Source: Aristolochia californica (taxonomy: Eukaryota > Streptophyta > Magnoliopsida > Piperales > Aristolochiaceae). From it: a stretch of 64,000 nt of DNA. The stretch spans positions 59,445,314 through 59,509,313 of the forward strand of contig JARWKL010000001.1 in NCBI GenBank assembly GCA_029961685.1, given 5' to 3'. The notes beneath the pieces were generated by a model. It was not told the origin of the DNA. It did no database searches and worked only from the letters and a program-made list of their open reading frames with translations. Shown one piece after another: positions 36,701 to 56,574 of this stretch. The first letter of the stretch is position 1, and each line of letters opens with the position of its first letter. The translations under genes and the position numbers were made by a program.

Positions 36701-38233
36701 ACAGCCCCCCCCCCATAGCAGTCCTTTTCAAAGACAAACTACCAAGAGGAAGGAGTCCCCAAATAGCTTTTTTTATGTGGACATAAATGCTTGACATATC
36801 TACTCCTTCCTTTTAAGGAGAGCTTTCAGACATTTTCATCTCTTACCAGTAAATGATCCTCAGCTCCTCAAGCGAAAAATAGGTTGACAACCACAAATCA
36901 TTTTTGCAGTTCATGGACAAAACACCGAGGTCTTAATTGTGACGATATATATGCATAGAAATATTCAATAGTATCTCAATTGCATTGTGGACAGTAAATA
37001 TGGAAAGGTTATTACCTGAAAATGTGAGCTGCTTAAGCAATGAGCAATCTGATGAAACAAAGGCACCATACACCGCTGGAATTCAGCTGGCTGAGTTGCC
37101 TCCAAAACTTCTTCTAACTCCCCCAAAAACATCACCTCTTTAGAACTATTAGTAATTGGCCAATATTTTAAAAGACCCCTTATGACTGTATCCGACAGCT
37201 TGCAGTCTTTCTCCACAAATTGGGTAATGCAGTATGACAACTGTTGGTGGTACATGGGTATGCACTTTGGTTTGTGAAGGGGGATCAGAGCCCTAACCAA
37301 AAACAGCTTGTGTTCTTCTTTCAGAGGCAGTGCAAATCCATTAATTATACTTCCTAAAATCTCCAACAGCTCGGCAACCCCATTGTGCTTTTCTGTCTCA
37401 AAAATAAAACGATAAAAGATGTTGTTTATAGCTTTCCGGATAAAAGGGCGATGCACCATAAATTTACCATATATCCGGTGGAGAATAGTTTTCAGATACT
37501 CCCTTTCCCTTGGATCTTCAGAATCAAACAGATCAAGCAATCTTAGGACAAAAGAATGGTCAATATATCTCTTTGCCAACTTAGCATCCGTTTCAGGTGA
37601 TGCAACAAATCTTAAAAAGAACTCGTACACAATTTGCAAGTGTGGCCATGCAGGGTCCATCAAAGGTTCCTCCTCTTCCAAATCATAAGCCTCTAGGACT
37701 TTATTCTCCCTAGGGGGGGAAGTAAGAGTCCTGAAAAGATTTACAGAAACCATTTTACTGATCTCTTGCATGACATTTTCTGTAAACTTTCCATTTGCTG
37801 AAGTGACATAGTCCACGAGCTCTAAAAGTGTCTGCCTCTTGATGTCTTTTTCTTTTAAATTCTTTGTCGGATCAGTGAAGTCAAAAACGACACAACACAA
37901 GTTTAACTTCTTGACGAATAGGGCTTGCTTCTCTGAGCTTGGTACATCCCTAAATCCAGGCAAAGCTTCAAAACCTGATGCCACTGAATTCCCATTTGGC
38001 TTCGAATTAGGTACTTGGGTTTGCTTGTTTGCTTGACTTAAAGCAGAATTCGCCGTCTGAGTGGGACCAGCAAAAACCGAACTGTTAATGTGTCCGGACC
38101 TGTTACCAGCTAAGTCACTGCTTCTTAAATTGGAAGAGACATTTGTAGAAGACGCAACTGGAGCCCCCAACTCACGATTCTCAGTTGACTTTGAGGGCTT
38201 ACGAGGGAGCTTTCCTAGTATTTGTTTTATCAT
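30786..38233 (-). CDS. PP2A regulatory subunit B' (B56 family)
   Basis: Two coding exons, 38233-37016 and 31145-30786, give 525 residues. After a variable Ser/Asn-rich N-terminus (about 100 residues), the conserved B56 fold shows [70 protein letters not shown] and [13 protein letters not shown], in family order. B56 proteins are HEAT-like scaffolds that attach the PP2A catalytic-scaffold dimer to substrates; plant members act in brassinosteroid signalling, immunity and metabolism. Length is normal for the beta/theta/eta type. The intron position, just before VAERALF, splits the helical repeat region. The intron is 5.87 kb and holds at least three transposon remains. A non-coding first exon near 38950-38990 is possible. 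Confidence 0.95.
31740..32700 (+). mobile_element. LTR-like sequence (probable solo Copia LTR)
   Basis: The right half (about 32385-32690) resembles the R/U5 part of a plant Copia LTR: a stretch around TATTTTTATGTACTAG, an AATAAATAG polyadenylation-like signal near 32510 and then a CT-rich tract. The left half is made of three tandem 216-bp units (31761-32380). No coding domain, primer site or target duplication was found, so the element type and ends are approximate. Confidence 0.4.
31761..32380. repeat. Three tandem ~216-bp repeats with internal hairpin
   Basis: Units start at 31761, 31978 and 32193 (each aatgctatgct), so the period is 217 then 215. Units 1 and 2 contain a strong inverted repeat; in unit 2 the arms 32132-32153 and 32161-32182 are perfectly complementary over 22 bases around a 7-base loop. 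Unit 3 has lost the right arm. Such hairpins are expected to provoke replication slippage. Confidence 0.9.
34533..35095 (-). mobile_element. LINE 3'-end fragment with RNase H domain
   Basis: On the minus strand a broken frame shows [12 protein letters not shown] near the left of the domain, [17 protein letters not shown] (about 34825-34875) and [15 protein letters not shown] (about 34705-34750). These are the RNase H-like C-terminal domain of plant L1 elements. Downstream is a 3' untranslated stretch ending in an A8 tract (as T8 on the plus strand at about 34538). It is 5'-truncated, as is usual for L1 copies, and sits in the same orientation as the host intron. Confidence 0.75.
35591..36004 (+). 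mobile_element. Complete TRIM element (terminal-repeat retrotransposon in miniature)
   Basis: Two 119-bp LTRs (35591-35709 and 35886-36004), both TGTTAAGGAAT to TTTAACA, flank a 176-bp core. The core begins at once with TGGTATCAAAGCAG, which matches the primer site for initiator Met-tRNA, and ends with the purine tract GAGGGGGAG just before LTR 2. The 5-bp target duplication TATTT is present on both sides (35586-35590 and 36005-36009). No coding capacity. The LTRs differ at only a few sites, so insertion is fairly recent. It lies in the large intron of the PP2A B' gene. Confidence 0.93.
36430..36495. repeat. Short direct repeat gagatggtgcacatgcgcg
   Basis: A 23-base phrase beginning gagatggtgcacatgcgcg occurs at 36430 and 36473. 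The gcgcatgc-like core is nearly palindromic. It lies within the PP2A B' intron; function unknown. Confidence 0.6.
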
Positions 38234-41217
38234 AATTGAGGCGCAGAAGGAAACCTCTAAAACCCAGGTTATATTTGGTTGTAGTAACCAAACCTCGTTT
38301 AGTAGAGAAATCCCTCACTTTAAGTTACCAGAGGAGGTTTCCGTACGCCGTAGAAGTTTCTTCGCAGCTCTTTCACTTTTTTCTTCTTTCTTTTGTGCCT
38401 AAAATTGAGTAAAGATGGAAGAAACGAAATACAGGAGCCACGCCTAGCAGGAAAGGTACCAGCTGAAGGAACCCATTTTACAGGAGGAACCAACCATGAA
38501 ACAGCGTTCTCCGATCAATGGAAGACTTTTTCTATACGTCCATAAAAATCTAGCGATCCCTTTATCCAACCGAGTATTTCATCAGAAAATAAAACCCAAG
38601 TTTCCACCAAAAGATCTGAAACCCAGATGCACTAAACCCGTTCCAAACCAAATACCAGCAATCCAAACAACTCCAACCCGAAGCACCTGTCTTCTTCTCT
38701 CCTCCCTGCGGATACCGATTTCCTCCTTTTCCCACCAAATTGATGGGTACTCAGCTAGATCAAAAGATGAATGATCCAGAAATGATCAACAAAAGCACTG
38801 CAGCAGGACCCAAAAGACGTAAAAAGAAAAAAAAAAGAAAAAGAAATATCAGATAATAAGAATACCAGGCTGCCCCTCTGACTCAAATTAAAAAGAAGTA
38901 GAAAAGAAGACTGAGCAGATACCTACGAGAAGCTCCGGGCGGCTGTTTGAAGAGAAAGAGGAAAGGGAGGAAGAAACCCAGAAACCAATGTCAATCTATT
39001 TGAGAGTTTTTTTCGCCTTTTCCCCTTTCTTTCCCTCTTCTACTGTTCCATTTTGTTTTGATGGGTGGACTCCGCTGTATCAAGAAAAAAATAATGTCAA
39101 ACTCTACTCCCTCCCTCTCTCTGTCTCCGAATTTCAACTTGATACAGTTTGTTTACTTACAGTTTTCAGATAGAGAATCGAACTGTCCAAAAACGACCCT
39201 CAAAATCTCATCAACCGCCACGGTTGAATTTAAATGAGAGAATTCAGGGTCTTCTCTTATTCTTTTTCAATCGGTAGTCTTTCGCTTTTGCCTTCCCATG
39301 TTTTTAACAAAATCATATAATGCTGTCTGCCACCTGGCATGGAGGAAAAGGATGATTATCGGAATGAAAGTGGACGGATGGTGGTTTTATAATTATAAGG
39401 ATAACTTCGTCTTTTTACGTAAACAGGACCCCACCGCCGGCTGCTCCTTTGAAGATACTCTTGACTGTCTGTTTTTTTCCTCAAGAATATGAAACTGTCA
39501 ATTTTTCCACCGATATACCATGAGAAGCATTTTAGACGCTTGCTTTGATCAGGATCAAACAAGCATTACCAGGCCGTATTAATGTCTTAAGACCCAGATC
39601 AACAGCCATGTGATCAAGATTTCGAGATTACTAATCAGAAATTAGAATAAAATTCATCTGTTTTTCTCCAATGTAAAATTAATGAAAAATGTTGTTGTTA
39701 TTGCTGTTGTTGTCATCGTCGTCGTCACATTCGTTATCCCTTAATTTTTTTATCATAAAATACGGGGATAATGAACTGTTGACTACTTAGAGAGGAAGTG
39801 GAGATTATTGACTTCTCTCAGAGTTTTTTCCTTTCCACTTGTTGGTGTGGATTGGTACCAAAATCAATCAATAAATAAATAATGACTGTGGTCCAGATAT
39901 TATGAAAGAGCCACAATGATACTCCCTCAATTTCCTGATTGACCCAAGAATTTCTATTCAAAGTCCTGTTTAAATCTTCAACCAAAACCGCGTTATCAAC
40001 CTCCTCCTTGCAGTTTCCAGTAGTAGTTTGCCTCCTGGCAGAATGTTATGAAAACTTCCTTGTGAAGTTCTGTCTAAAGGTGAAAGTAATAGAATTAAAG
40101 ATTAGGAAAGTGAGTCCTGTAAAAGAAAGGCTGAAAGGGATTCATCAATACCTGAGTGAAGAGCTTTTACTGTCTTTTACTTACAGGGTTCCTCACTGTA
40201 ACAGTGGGTTGTTGCAATGGATGTGACCTGCTACTAACTACAGAGAGATTACCAAATTAGCCAAGCAACAAGTATATATTTCATCACGGAGCCTGCAATA
40301 CCTTTTTCCTCCTTTGATGTCTCTGAAATTTTCCTCAAATACAAGGGTAGGTGATGATGGCTGATGAGGACGTATAAGAGGGCAGTTGATAGAGTTGCCT
40401 ACAACTTGCTCAGAGACAACCCAGTCTGCTTCTCCATTTCAGTTGTATTCCATTCTTATTTGCATGGAGAGAATCAAAAGCTATGGAGCTCCACCTCCGG
40501 ACCAGATCAGGCCAAACATATATAGCTTCATGGATTGTAAACTCCCAGTCCGAGTACATAAAACATATTCTCCTGTCAGTACACATAGGAAGCATCAAGA
40601 GGGAAGCTGGGAAATAAAACCAACATAACATCCATCCAATGCCTTGTAACAGGGGGAACAACCAGATAAAGCCAGCAGGATATAGACCCTGACATCTGGT
40701 TGTCACAGGGATGCCTTCCTCCCGGTCTCTTACAGACCGAAAGATCATTACCATCTACAATCAGAAACCTACAGCAGAGGCCACCCCTGCTGTCCTTGTA
40801 CACGCTTGTCGCCAAACAGATAGAATGGCTATGGCTATATAATGTCAAGGATGAAGAGGCATTTCTTTGACATGACGGCAAGAAAATCATCCCAGATATT
40901 CTAGCGAGAGATTTCCAATTTCCTTGGAAGAAACGAATATTTGAAGTTGAGGCACAAGGAAGAAAATGTCTGCCACGACCTTATCTTGATTCCATTATTG
41001 TTTGGTATGAAGCACTCTATTTGATCGGCAAACTTTTTACTGAAAAGAGCAGGATTGATTCTCCAACAAAAAACTGCTCAGAAATAAATAAATGATTATA
41101 TACAACAAATGAGGTTCAGAATTACAAAAATTTGCTGCTTAATTAGGTTACGAGCTGATTACAGTGAAAAGGGAACTAAGCGACCAGAATGTCCTCTCTT
41201 CGTTGTGCAGTCAAACA
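38234..41217. other. Intergenic upstream of PP2A B'
   Basis: It contains the leader and promoter of the phosphatase subunit gene (left) and about 2 kb without recognisable genes. A simple repeat of GTT/GTC triplets is near 39690-39727. Short frames near 40386-40890 do not match any family. Confidence 0.5.
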
Positions 41218-41332
41218 AGTATTATGGGATACATCTATTTTTTCGCTCAATATATGCTTGAATCAATGGTCTTCTTCCTAAAAAGTCGGTGAGAATCTCC
41301 ATAGTCTCTGGATCCCCCAGAGGCCAATACCT
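41218..41332 (-). CDS. Last exon of an unidentified gene
   Basis: After a clear acceptor (ATTTTGCAG) the minus strand reads, in the phase that needs two bases from the previous exon, YWPLGDPETMEIL, then DFLGRRPLIQ, and ends RKNRCIP with a TAA stop. The composition looks like real protein and the frame is open throughout. I do not recognise the family. The exon may belong with the membrane-like exon at 44693-44797, but that exon ends in phase 0, so at least one further exon would be needed between them. Confidence 0.4.
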
Positions 41333-41963
41333 GCAAAATGTCACTTACGTCTAAAGATGTTGAACAACTGAAGGAAAAGCATTGGTAAATACACTTTGAG
41401 AACATCATGATGGTTCAGAAGCAGAGGCTAACATATCGCATACGGACAGAAGCAAACACATAGTAAAGATTGATATGTATTGTCTATGCAATGAATTACG
41501 AGAAAGTCTGGCTATGCTGGCAAATTGAAAGCAACATTTGGGGCCGATAGATGTACAGATACATAATTCCAGTTCCGTAGGCATCAAACCTTGTCCTGGA
41601 ACTGCATTCTCAAGGACTGATTTGGTAGATGATCTTGCAACTTCGATGCAAATATATTGGCAGAAAACACCTAACAACCACATATAAGTTCAGGTCTACC
41701 TTGTGTGAAACTACTTGAGAAGAAATGAGAAATAGAAGAAAAAAGGTAGAAGAGAGTTGCAGAAACAGAGCATAGGAGAAAGCTCAAGCAGGGTCTAAAT
41801 TCAACCCCTCTTCCTTCTTATTAACTCGGCGATTTTGAAAAATAATTACAAATTTACCCCACTTACACATAACTACTTGTAATTTCCTAACCACACCTAT
41901 AAACAACATAAAATCTGAACCATAGACACACCTAAAGGTTTTGAATAGGGCAGTACTCTCACT

Positions 41964-44352
41964 TACGGGTGGCATCGAGCCGAGCCGAACCCGAACCTGC
42001 CTATGTTCGAGCCGAGCTTGATTTAAATATTTTGAACCGAGCTCGAGACGAGGTTGATTTAAATATTTCGAGCCAAGCTTCGAGCCGAACCTCGTCTCGA
42101 GCCTAAAATTATTATCGAGCTCGAGCCCAAAAAATTTAACCGAATTCGCGAGCCGAACTCGAGCTTCTACATATATTTAAAACTTTTCAAAAATATATAT
42201 ATAAAATAAATTGTATATAAAATTGGGTATGACCACTACATAAAATTGGACATAACCTATATATATAATACATGTATAAGATTGGGCATGACCTCTACTT
42301 AAAATTAAGCATAATCTATATATATAATACTCATATAACGTGTGGCATAACTTCTACTTAAAATTGGGCATAATCTATATACATAATACCTGCATAAACA
42401 CTCGATAAAATTGTCTATACATTCCATAAACACTCCATGAAATTGTTTATACACTCCATAAAATAGTCTAAACACTCCATACACTGCATAACATTATGAA
42501 TAAACTCCATACAATAATCAAACACAACAAAATTAAATAAAATATCACTATCAATTTACAATCACGCAAATAAAAACTATAAATCCTTTAAATAAAATCC
42601 TATTACTATTAAAGACTTACTAGAAAATTAAAAGAAATATTTTAATTTTTTCTTAGGAAAGTTAAATGGACCTCTTATTACCTTTTCTAAGGAAATAAAT
42701 AAAAATTAATAATTAATCTAATATATTATTATACTTATCGATAAATTTTTAATCAAATAAAATGTCAAATACAAAATTGCTATGAAAATTGTCGCACGCT
42801 AAAAGGATTATATTATCAATTGTCAAATACTTATTCAAAATTTTTCTATACGGTTTTCTAGCCCATCTTGGCATGAAAATCTTACTTAGAAAATTATATG
42901 ATTTTTTAACAAGAATTTATAATTATAAAAATATTTTCAAAAAACATGAGGCACTAATTGTCCCTATATTTCTATTAAAAATGTCTTTTCAACATTTATT
43001 GAAAAAAAACCACTAATAGTCTCTAGAACGTATTTTTACTAAAATATTTGTTCAATCTCTTCAAGAGCCACGAGGAAGGGACAAAGCGTGTTTTTTTTTT
43101 CCTTGTTTATGATCTCGCACGTAGGGGTGGCTTCGAATAAATTATATATAAAATTATGCATACATTTAAAAATAATAATGATTGGGGAGGTTCAGGATTG
43201 AATTTCAATAATGGATTAAAATGCACTATTATTAATCTTTTTTACTCCAATTGTTGTCTAGCTTGTAATTTGGCCATAAATTTACTATGGCCTCCTTAGT
43301 GCCCCTAGATGAAAATTTATATTTTAGGAAAAACTAAAAATATTTTTCCTATGATACATATTCCCAAAAAAACCTTTAAATAAAATCCTATTACTATTAG
43401 TGACTTATTAGAAAATTACAAGAAATATTTTAAATATTTCTTAGGAAAGTTAAATGGACTTTTTATTGCCTCTTCTAGGGAAATAAATAAAAATTAATAA
43501 TCAATCTAATATATTATTATACTTATGGATAAATTTTTAATGAAATAAAATGTCAAAAACAAAATTGCAATGAAAATTGCTTCATGCTAAAAGTATTACA
43601 GCATCAACTGTTAAATACTTATTCAAAAATTTTCTATACAGTTTTCTATCCCATCTTGGTAGGAAAATCCTACTTACAAAATTATATGATTTTTAATAAG
43701 AATTTTTAATTAGAAAAATGTTTAAAAAAAATGAGACACTAATAGTTCATAGAAACTTATTTCTATAAAATGTATTTTTAATTTTTTCAAGAACTGAGGA
43801 AGGAGAGTTTAAGGATTTTTTTTTTTTTTTTACTTTACGATCTCACACGTGCGAGATCATCTTCACACAGGGGAGGGGGGAGATTATTTCCCCCCTAATT
43901 TCTCCCCTGAACTTACTGGTTCAGGTTTTCCACCGAGAGCTGAGACGACGCGGAGGGAAGGGGGTTACGACACCGGGGAGGACCTGTCGTTGGGGATGAC
44001 GGCTACGACGGTGGTGACAGAAGCGACGACGACGAAAACAGAGGCGACGGCGAGGAGAGGAAGAAATCGAACGGACGGCCACAGAGGCGGCCGGCGAGCA
44101 GCTATTGACAGCGGTAGAGGCGGCGACAACAGCCGATGGGATGGGCTCGACAGTGATGAGGGGAGGAAAATTCCCCCCCCCTCTCGCTCACGCTCCCTCT
44201 CCCGACTCACTTCGAGCCGGCTCGCAAGCCGACGAACCGAACCTGGCTTCGGTTGAGCTCGGCTCATTAAGGTAAACAAGCCAATTTCAGAGCTCTTGAT
44301 AACAAATCGAACCGAGCCGAAACCGAGCCGACTCAGATCGAAGCCAACCCTA
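41964..44352. mobile_element. Non-autonomous hAT-like DNA transposon (2.39 kb)
   Basis: An 8-bp target duplication CTCTCACT flanks the element exactly (41956-41963 and 44353-44360). The ends match as inverted repeats: TACGGGTGGCATCG on the left and TAGGGTTGGCTTCG on the right (complement), 11 of 14 bases. Just inside lie subterminal runs of GAGCCGAGC and CTCGAGC motifs. The 8-bp duplication and TA-G-G start fit the hAT superfamily. No transposase frame is present. Inside are a long direct duplication (42586-43122 and 43373-43850) and a GC-rich block (about 43858-44230). Confidence 0.75.
42586..43850. repeat. Long direct duplication inside the hAT-like element
   Basis: Segment A (42586-43122) and segment B (43373-43850) share the same AT-rich sequence from CCTTTAAATAAAATCC through GATCTC-CACGT, with substitutions and small gaps, at an offset near 787 then about 728 bases. 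The 250 bp between them are unrelated. Confidence 0.85.
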
Positions 44353-44692
44353 CTCTCACTGAACTATACAGATAATGTGAAATGATCAAACTGCTCTTTA
44401 TACTCATTTAACACTATAAATCTTTCTGATTTGAGAAAGTTTTTCTTATGCAACTCAGAAAAATGTCGAAAATACAATCTGCCGACGGGTTCAACAGAAA
44501 CCCTATTCGAAAGGAAGAGGGAAAGGGAAAATTACAGTTATACCCTTGGACAAACCAAAAAAGACAAATAAAGATAAATATACATATTTACATCAACATA
44601 TTTACATTAACAAACACTACTACTAGTTTATTTACTGTTATTGGGAAAATGAACAAACTAATAGATACAAATGCAAATATTAGTAGTGTTAC

Positions 44693-44797
44693 CTCACTCC
44701 ACAGGTGACGGTAGAATGTGGCTTCATAACCAATAACAAGCAGAACAAAACAAGATGCAAGTTTTGTTCCTTCTAATAAAGGAATGCCCAACATCAC
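44693..44797 (-). CDS. Internal exon of an unidentified membrane protein
   Basis: Between a good acceptor (TTGTATTTGCAG) and donor (GAG then GTAACA) lie 35 codons in phase 0: VMLGIPLLEGTKLASC, FVLLVIGYEATFY and RHLWSE. The middle is hydrophobic enough for a membrane span. I do not recognise the family. A possible first exon of the same gene is at 47323-47383, and the exon at 41218-41332 may be its end, but the phases of the three do not join directly, so exons are missing from this reconstruction. Confidence 0.4.
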
Positions 44798-44829
44798 CTG
44801 CAAATACAACAAAAGCATAATGACAAAAA

Positions 44830-46655
44830 TGTAAATAAGAGGGTAGAAGAGAAATTGAAGAAGAAAAGAAAAAATAAGAGAAAAGTTTGAGAGAAGTCTC
44901 GTAGCTCGACCCCCTCTCCTATTTATTAAGTGGGATTAAGCATATTACAAAAATAACCCTTTCATACTTAAATCACTTAAATCATTATATCTCCCATCCT
45001 AAAATACATGAAATTAAGTGTAGATACACAATCAAATATGTAGAATAAGATGGTATAGAAATCAAAAACATCTGAAGATGCAAAATAACCAAAATACTCC
45101 TCGGTAATTTTTCCCAACTCCCCCTCAAACTGGAACATATATATCCATAAGGCCCAACTTGTTGCAAAATATTACAAACTCAATTTTCCCAAAGCCTTAG
45201 TAAACACATTTCCAAGATGATCTCTAGACCAAACATAGGGAGTGACTACTTCTATGTTTATTACAGCATCCCGAATAAAATGACAATCTACTTCAATATA
45301 TTTAGTCCTCTCATGAAACACTAGATTTCCAACAATGAATATTGTTGCTTGAATGTCATAATACATAGTCATAAATTCATCATGATGAAACCCCTACTCT
45401 TGTGTCACAGACCTTACCCACATTAATTCATTGACAATATAACCCATTACTCTATACTCTGCTTCAACACTTGATCGAGTTACAAAACTTTGTTCATTAT
45501 TTTTCCAACTTATCAAATTTACTCTTATAAACACACAATACCCAGTTGTAGACTTCTTGTCCAGTTTAAAACCAGCATAAACAGCATAAAAATAAAATTC
45601 TATCTTCGGTTGATCATGAAGTTTAAAGAAAAGACCCTTTCCAGGTGACCCTTTTAAATACCTCAAGATACTCAGTGCAGCTTCCAAATGGATTTTTTGT
45701 GGGTATTCCATGAATTGACTAACTACACTGATAGCAAAGGAAATATCAAGGAGAGTAACAGTAGCATATAAAAGTTTGCCGACTAACTATACATATACTA
45801 TCTTTTCATTGAGTTCAACTCTCTGATCATCACGAAGATCATGTCCAACTTCCATTAGAGTTTCAACCAATTTGGCACCTATGACATACTTCGTTTGTGT
45901 CAGAACAAGACCTATCTTGCTTCTTGTCATATCAATTCCTAAAAAATATCTTAGCGAACTAAGGTCTTTAGTCTGAAAATGTTTAGCCAAATGTGTTTTT
46001 ACCTCCTCAATATCAATCGCTACCAGACAATATAATATCATCCACAAATACTAACAATACCATAATACTAGATGACCATTTCAGTACAAAAAGTAAATGG
46101 TCACAATGACTTTTGGAGAAATTCATGGACAACACAACTTGGCTAAATTTTTCAAACTAGCTCTGTTTTAGACCACAAATAGCTTTCTCGAGTCTGCAAA
46201 CTTTATTCATCTCCCTTGAGCAACATATCCAGGAAGTTGCTCTATGTATTGTTTTTCTTCTAGATGACCATAAATTGCTCCATATATACATTTTCTTCCA
46301 AATCACCATACAAGAGCATCTTTAATGTCAAACAGGTATAATGACCACCCTGATTCACAGTAATAGACACCAAAATCTGAACAGAGGACAATCTGGCTAC
46401 AGGAAAAAAAATCTCAAAGACACACATGTCATAACTCCATGTGTAGCCCTTAGCCACCAATCTAGCCTTGTACCTCTTAACAGAGCCACCAGCCTTATAC
46501 TTCACAGTGTACACCCATTTACATCCAACAACAATAACACCTGGGGATAACTTACATAACAGCCATGTTCCCCTATCCAACATTGTCTCCATTTCAACAT
46601 CCATGGCTTGTTTCCATTGTGAAGAGGAGAGATCGGCCTATTCTAAAGAAAGAAT
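44830..46655 (-). mobile_element. Copia retrotransposon remnant (RT, RNase H, 3' LTR)
   Basis: The minus strand shows, in several frames, QWKQAMDVEMETMLDRGTW and GCKWVYTVKYKAGGSVKRYK (start of reverse transcriptase, about 46440-46640), SLRYFLGIDMTRSKIGLVLT (about 45900-45960), STTGYCVFI, SRSSVEAEYR and VFHERTKYIEVDCHFIRDAV (RNase H, about 45230-45560). It ends with the purine tract GAGGGGGAGT (45117-45126) followed by a 3' LTR from 45116 to about 44830. Stops and deletions (for example loss of the YVDD box) show that it is dead. Integrase, gag and the 5' LTR are absent. Confidence 0.85.
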
Positions 46656-48471
46656 CTATAGAAAGCCAGAAGCAGTAAGTTGTCAAAAGAATTGCAGCCA
46701 ACACACTATGGACCTGATCCTGATTGCATGAACAGCACGGAGATGATACCTTTTTTTTACTTTAACCACGGAGATGATACTTTTAAAACTTGCATTATTG
46801 ACATGGTTTCTTACCGTTCAACTCCAGGGCCAAGGCTCTCAAGTGATAAAGAGCTGAAGTTTGTTCTCCCATCATCGCCTAAAGCCTCCGGTGCGAGTCC
46901 AGACAATCTGATACGAATACTCGATACTCGACCATACTACCAATAATTGTTTCTTACCATCGGGTATCTAAACTCTCTTTCCTCCGAAATGGCAACCTGT
47001 CTAAAAACATCTTTTTTAGCTCTAACCTTCAATTCCTTACTCCTTTCCTTCTAAATGAACGAGATTCTTTACACATGTAGTCCATCAACTCTCACCGGTT
47101 GGATTTTTATCCGTGAACCGAAAACAAACACATTTTTCATTGAACAACTCAATCAATCGTCAAGAGCAACCATGAACAAAAGATAATCGGAGCAGTAAAT
47201 ACTCTAAATAAATGTGGAACACAATTGCGTCCACCATTCAGCTTCACCGCTAAGAAGAATCGGGTTTGAAAGAATAGAAACATACTCCACGTTGGGCAAA
47301 CGAAGAGACTACAGGAACCTACCTTTCTTCTTCTGCTTCCACTGCGAGTTGAGACTTCTCCTCCCTTTCTTCCCCTTCGCCATTTCTCCCTTTCTTCACA
47401 GTACCGAGAACGTCAATTGCGAAGGAAAAATGTCGGACGCGACACGCAAGGGGAGAAGGGGGATGTTTTGAAGTCCTAACGGTGGACAAGACGAGAACAA
47501 TTACTGGCCTCTTTCCATTGCTGGAAACGATGGGACCCTCTTTCGCATTCGCGATTCGTACCAACGCGGGGCTGATAGGCACGTGCCCGGTTCGGTTCAA
47601 ACCGTTATCATAATAGATTCAAAAACTGTCCTGCTTTTAACCATGTAACAAGCAGTGTTTCACGCAATTTTTTTCAAAATTATATTCTCAACTAATCACT
47701 ATAAATGCTTTTATACTAATTTATATGACATTATTCCCACTAACAAAGTCGGAGCAGTTGGCCCTTTGAGCTCCAATAACTCCCCCACTTGAAGCTTCCA
47801 CACGCCAACCGGACTCAGATGACTCGATCAAGATTTTATGGTACCTGTGTTAGGTCTGAATAAGGTAACCATGATATATAAATATACAATCATATAATAG
47901 ATCATGTAGTAGGTCTTCTAACAAACCAAACTTCCCAGGAACGAATCCGGTCACAGTGAACTTATATCTGTTTGTTCCAAGAAGTTGCAAACAAGTCCTG
48001 AGAAAGTTAATCGGCCAGTGCGGAATCATCATACTAGATACTTAAATAGTGGGGGAAAAAAGAAAATTACAGGATGGAAGAACAAGGAACATATTACATC
48101 TAATAGGAATCAAGGAGTGTTAAATCGTGCTGCAATTTGAAATTTTTTGCATTAAAGATTTAAAAAAAAAAAACCACAGAGAAAGATATTTGACAACAGA
48201 GAGGAGCATAAAATTTAAGGGAAAATGACAAAGGCCATACCTCTGAGGGGAGCCTACAATTACAACATATACAAGAAAATCATACACGGTATACTCGAAC
48301 AAACGGCTTCTCACATGAATCAATCATTCTGTAGAAGGTGGTTTGCAACAGAGTCCCTAATTTTACAACATGCACCAATCTGTTAAAGTCTCTCAAGACT
48401 CAAACAGCATGCCTCCCAAAGCTGATCCTCAATCCAAAAATCAACCTGTAGGTTGTCCAATCTTGCCAGAA
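46656..48471. other. Region between the Copia remnant and AUG6
   Basis: Contains one candidate exon (47323-47383) and otherwise no supported gene. A stretch at about 46730-46950 is open in frames on both strands (GPRLSSDKELKFVLPSS on plus) but matches no family I know. The right end is the 3' flank of AUG6. Confidence 0.45.
47323..47383 (-). CDS. Candidate first exon of a small basic protein
   Basis: From the ATG at 47383 the minus strand reads MAKGKKGRRSLNSQWKQKKK before a consensus donor (AAAG then GTAGGT). Lys/Arg-rich starts like this are common in small plant proteins. The downstream exons are uncertain because transposons fill the next 6 kb; the exons at 44693-44797 and 41218-41332 are candidates but do not join in phase without extra exons. 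Confidence 0.3.

Positions 48472-56574
<8,103 letters not shown>

Larger units (their letters stand above)
41700..44612 (-). mobile_element. Probable LTR relic interrupted by a hAT element
   Basis: The minus strand reads TGTTAATGTAAATATG from 44612, then LTR-like sequence (about 44353-44612). This resumes at 41963 and runs to about 41700, with the phrase AATAAGAAGGAAGAGGGG and a CT-rich tract like the end of a Copia LTR. The hAT-like element at 41964-44352 sits inside it. The ends and target duplication of this LTR are not established. Confidence 0.35.

Noticed and set aside
43849..44279. 135-codon plus and 104-codon minus frames in the GC-rich block
   Set aside because: Both are low-complexity and lie inside a transposon; kept only as a possible captured fragment, not as genes.
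46730..46950. Open stretch with GPRLSSDKELKFVLPSS on plus and a parallel open frame on minus
   Set aside because: Open on both strands without any recognised family, so neither strand could be preferred.
48120..48323. Minus-strand 67-codon frame considered as the last exon of AUG6
   Set aside because: The frame is not AUG6-like. The 41-base exon at 48472-48512 gives the conserved ending APLSEVDAALIDR with correct phase.
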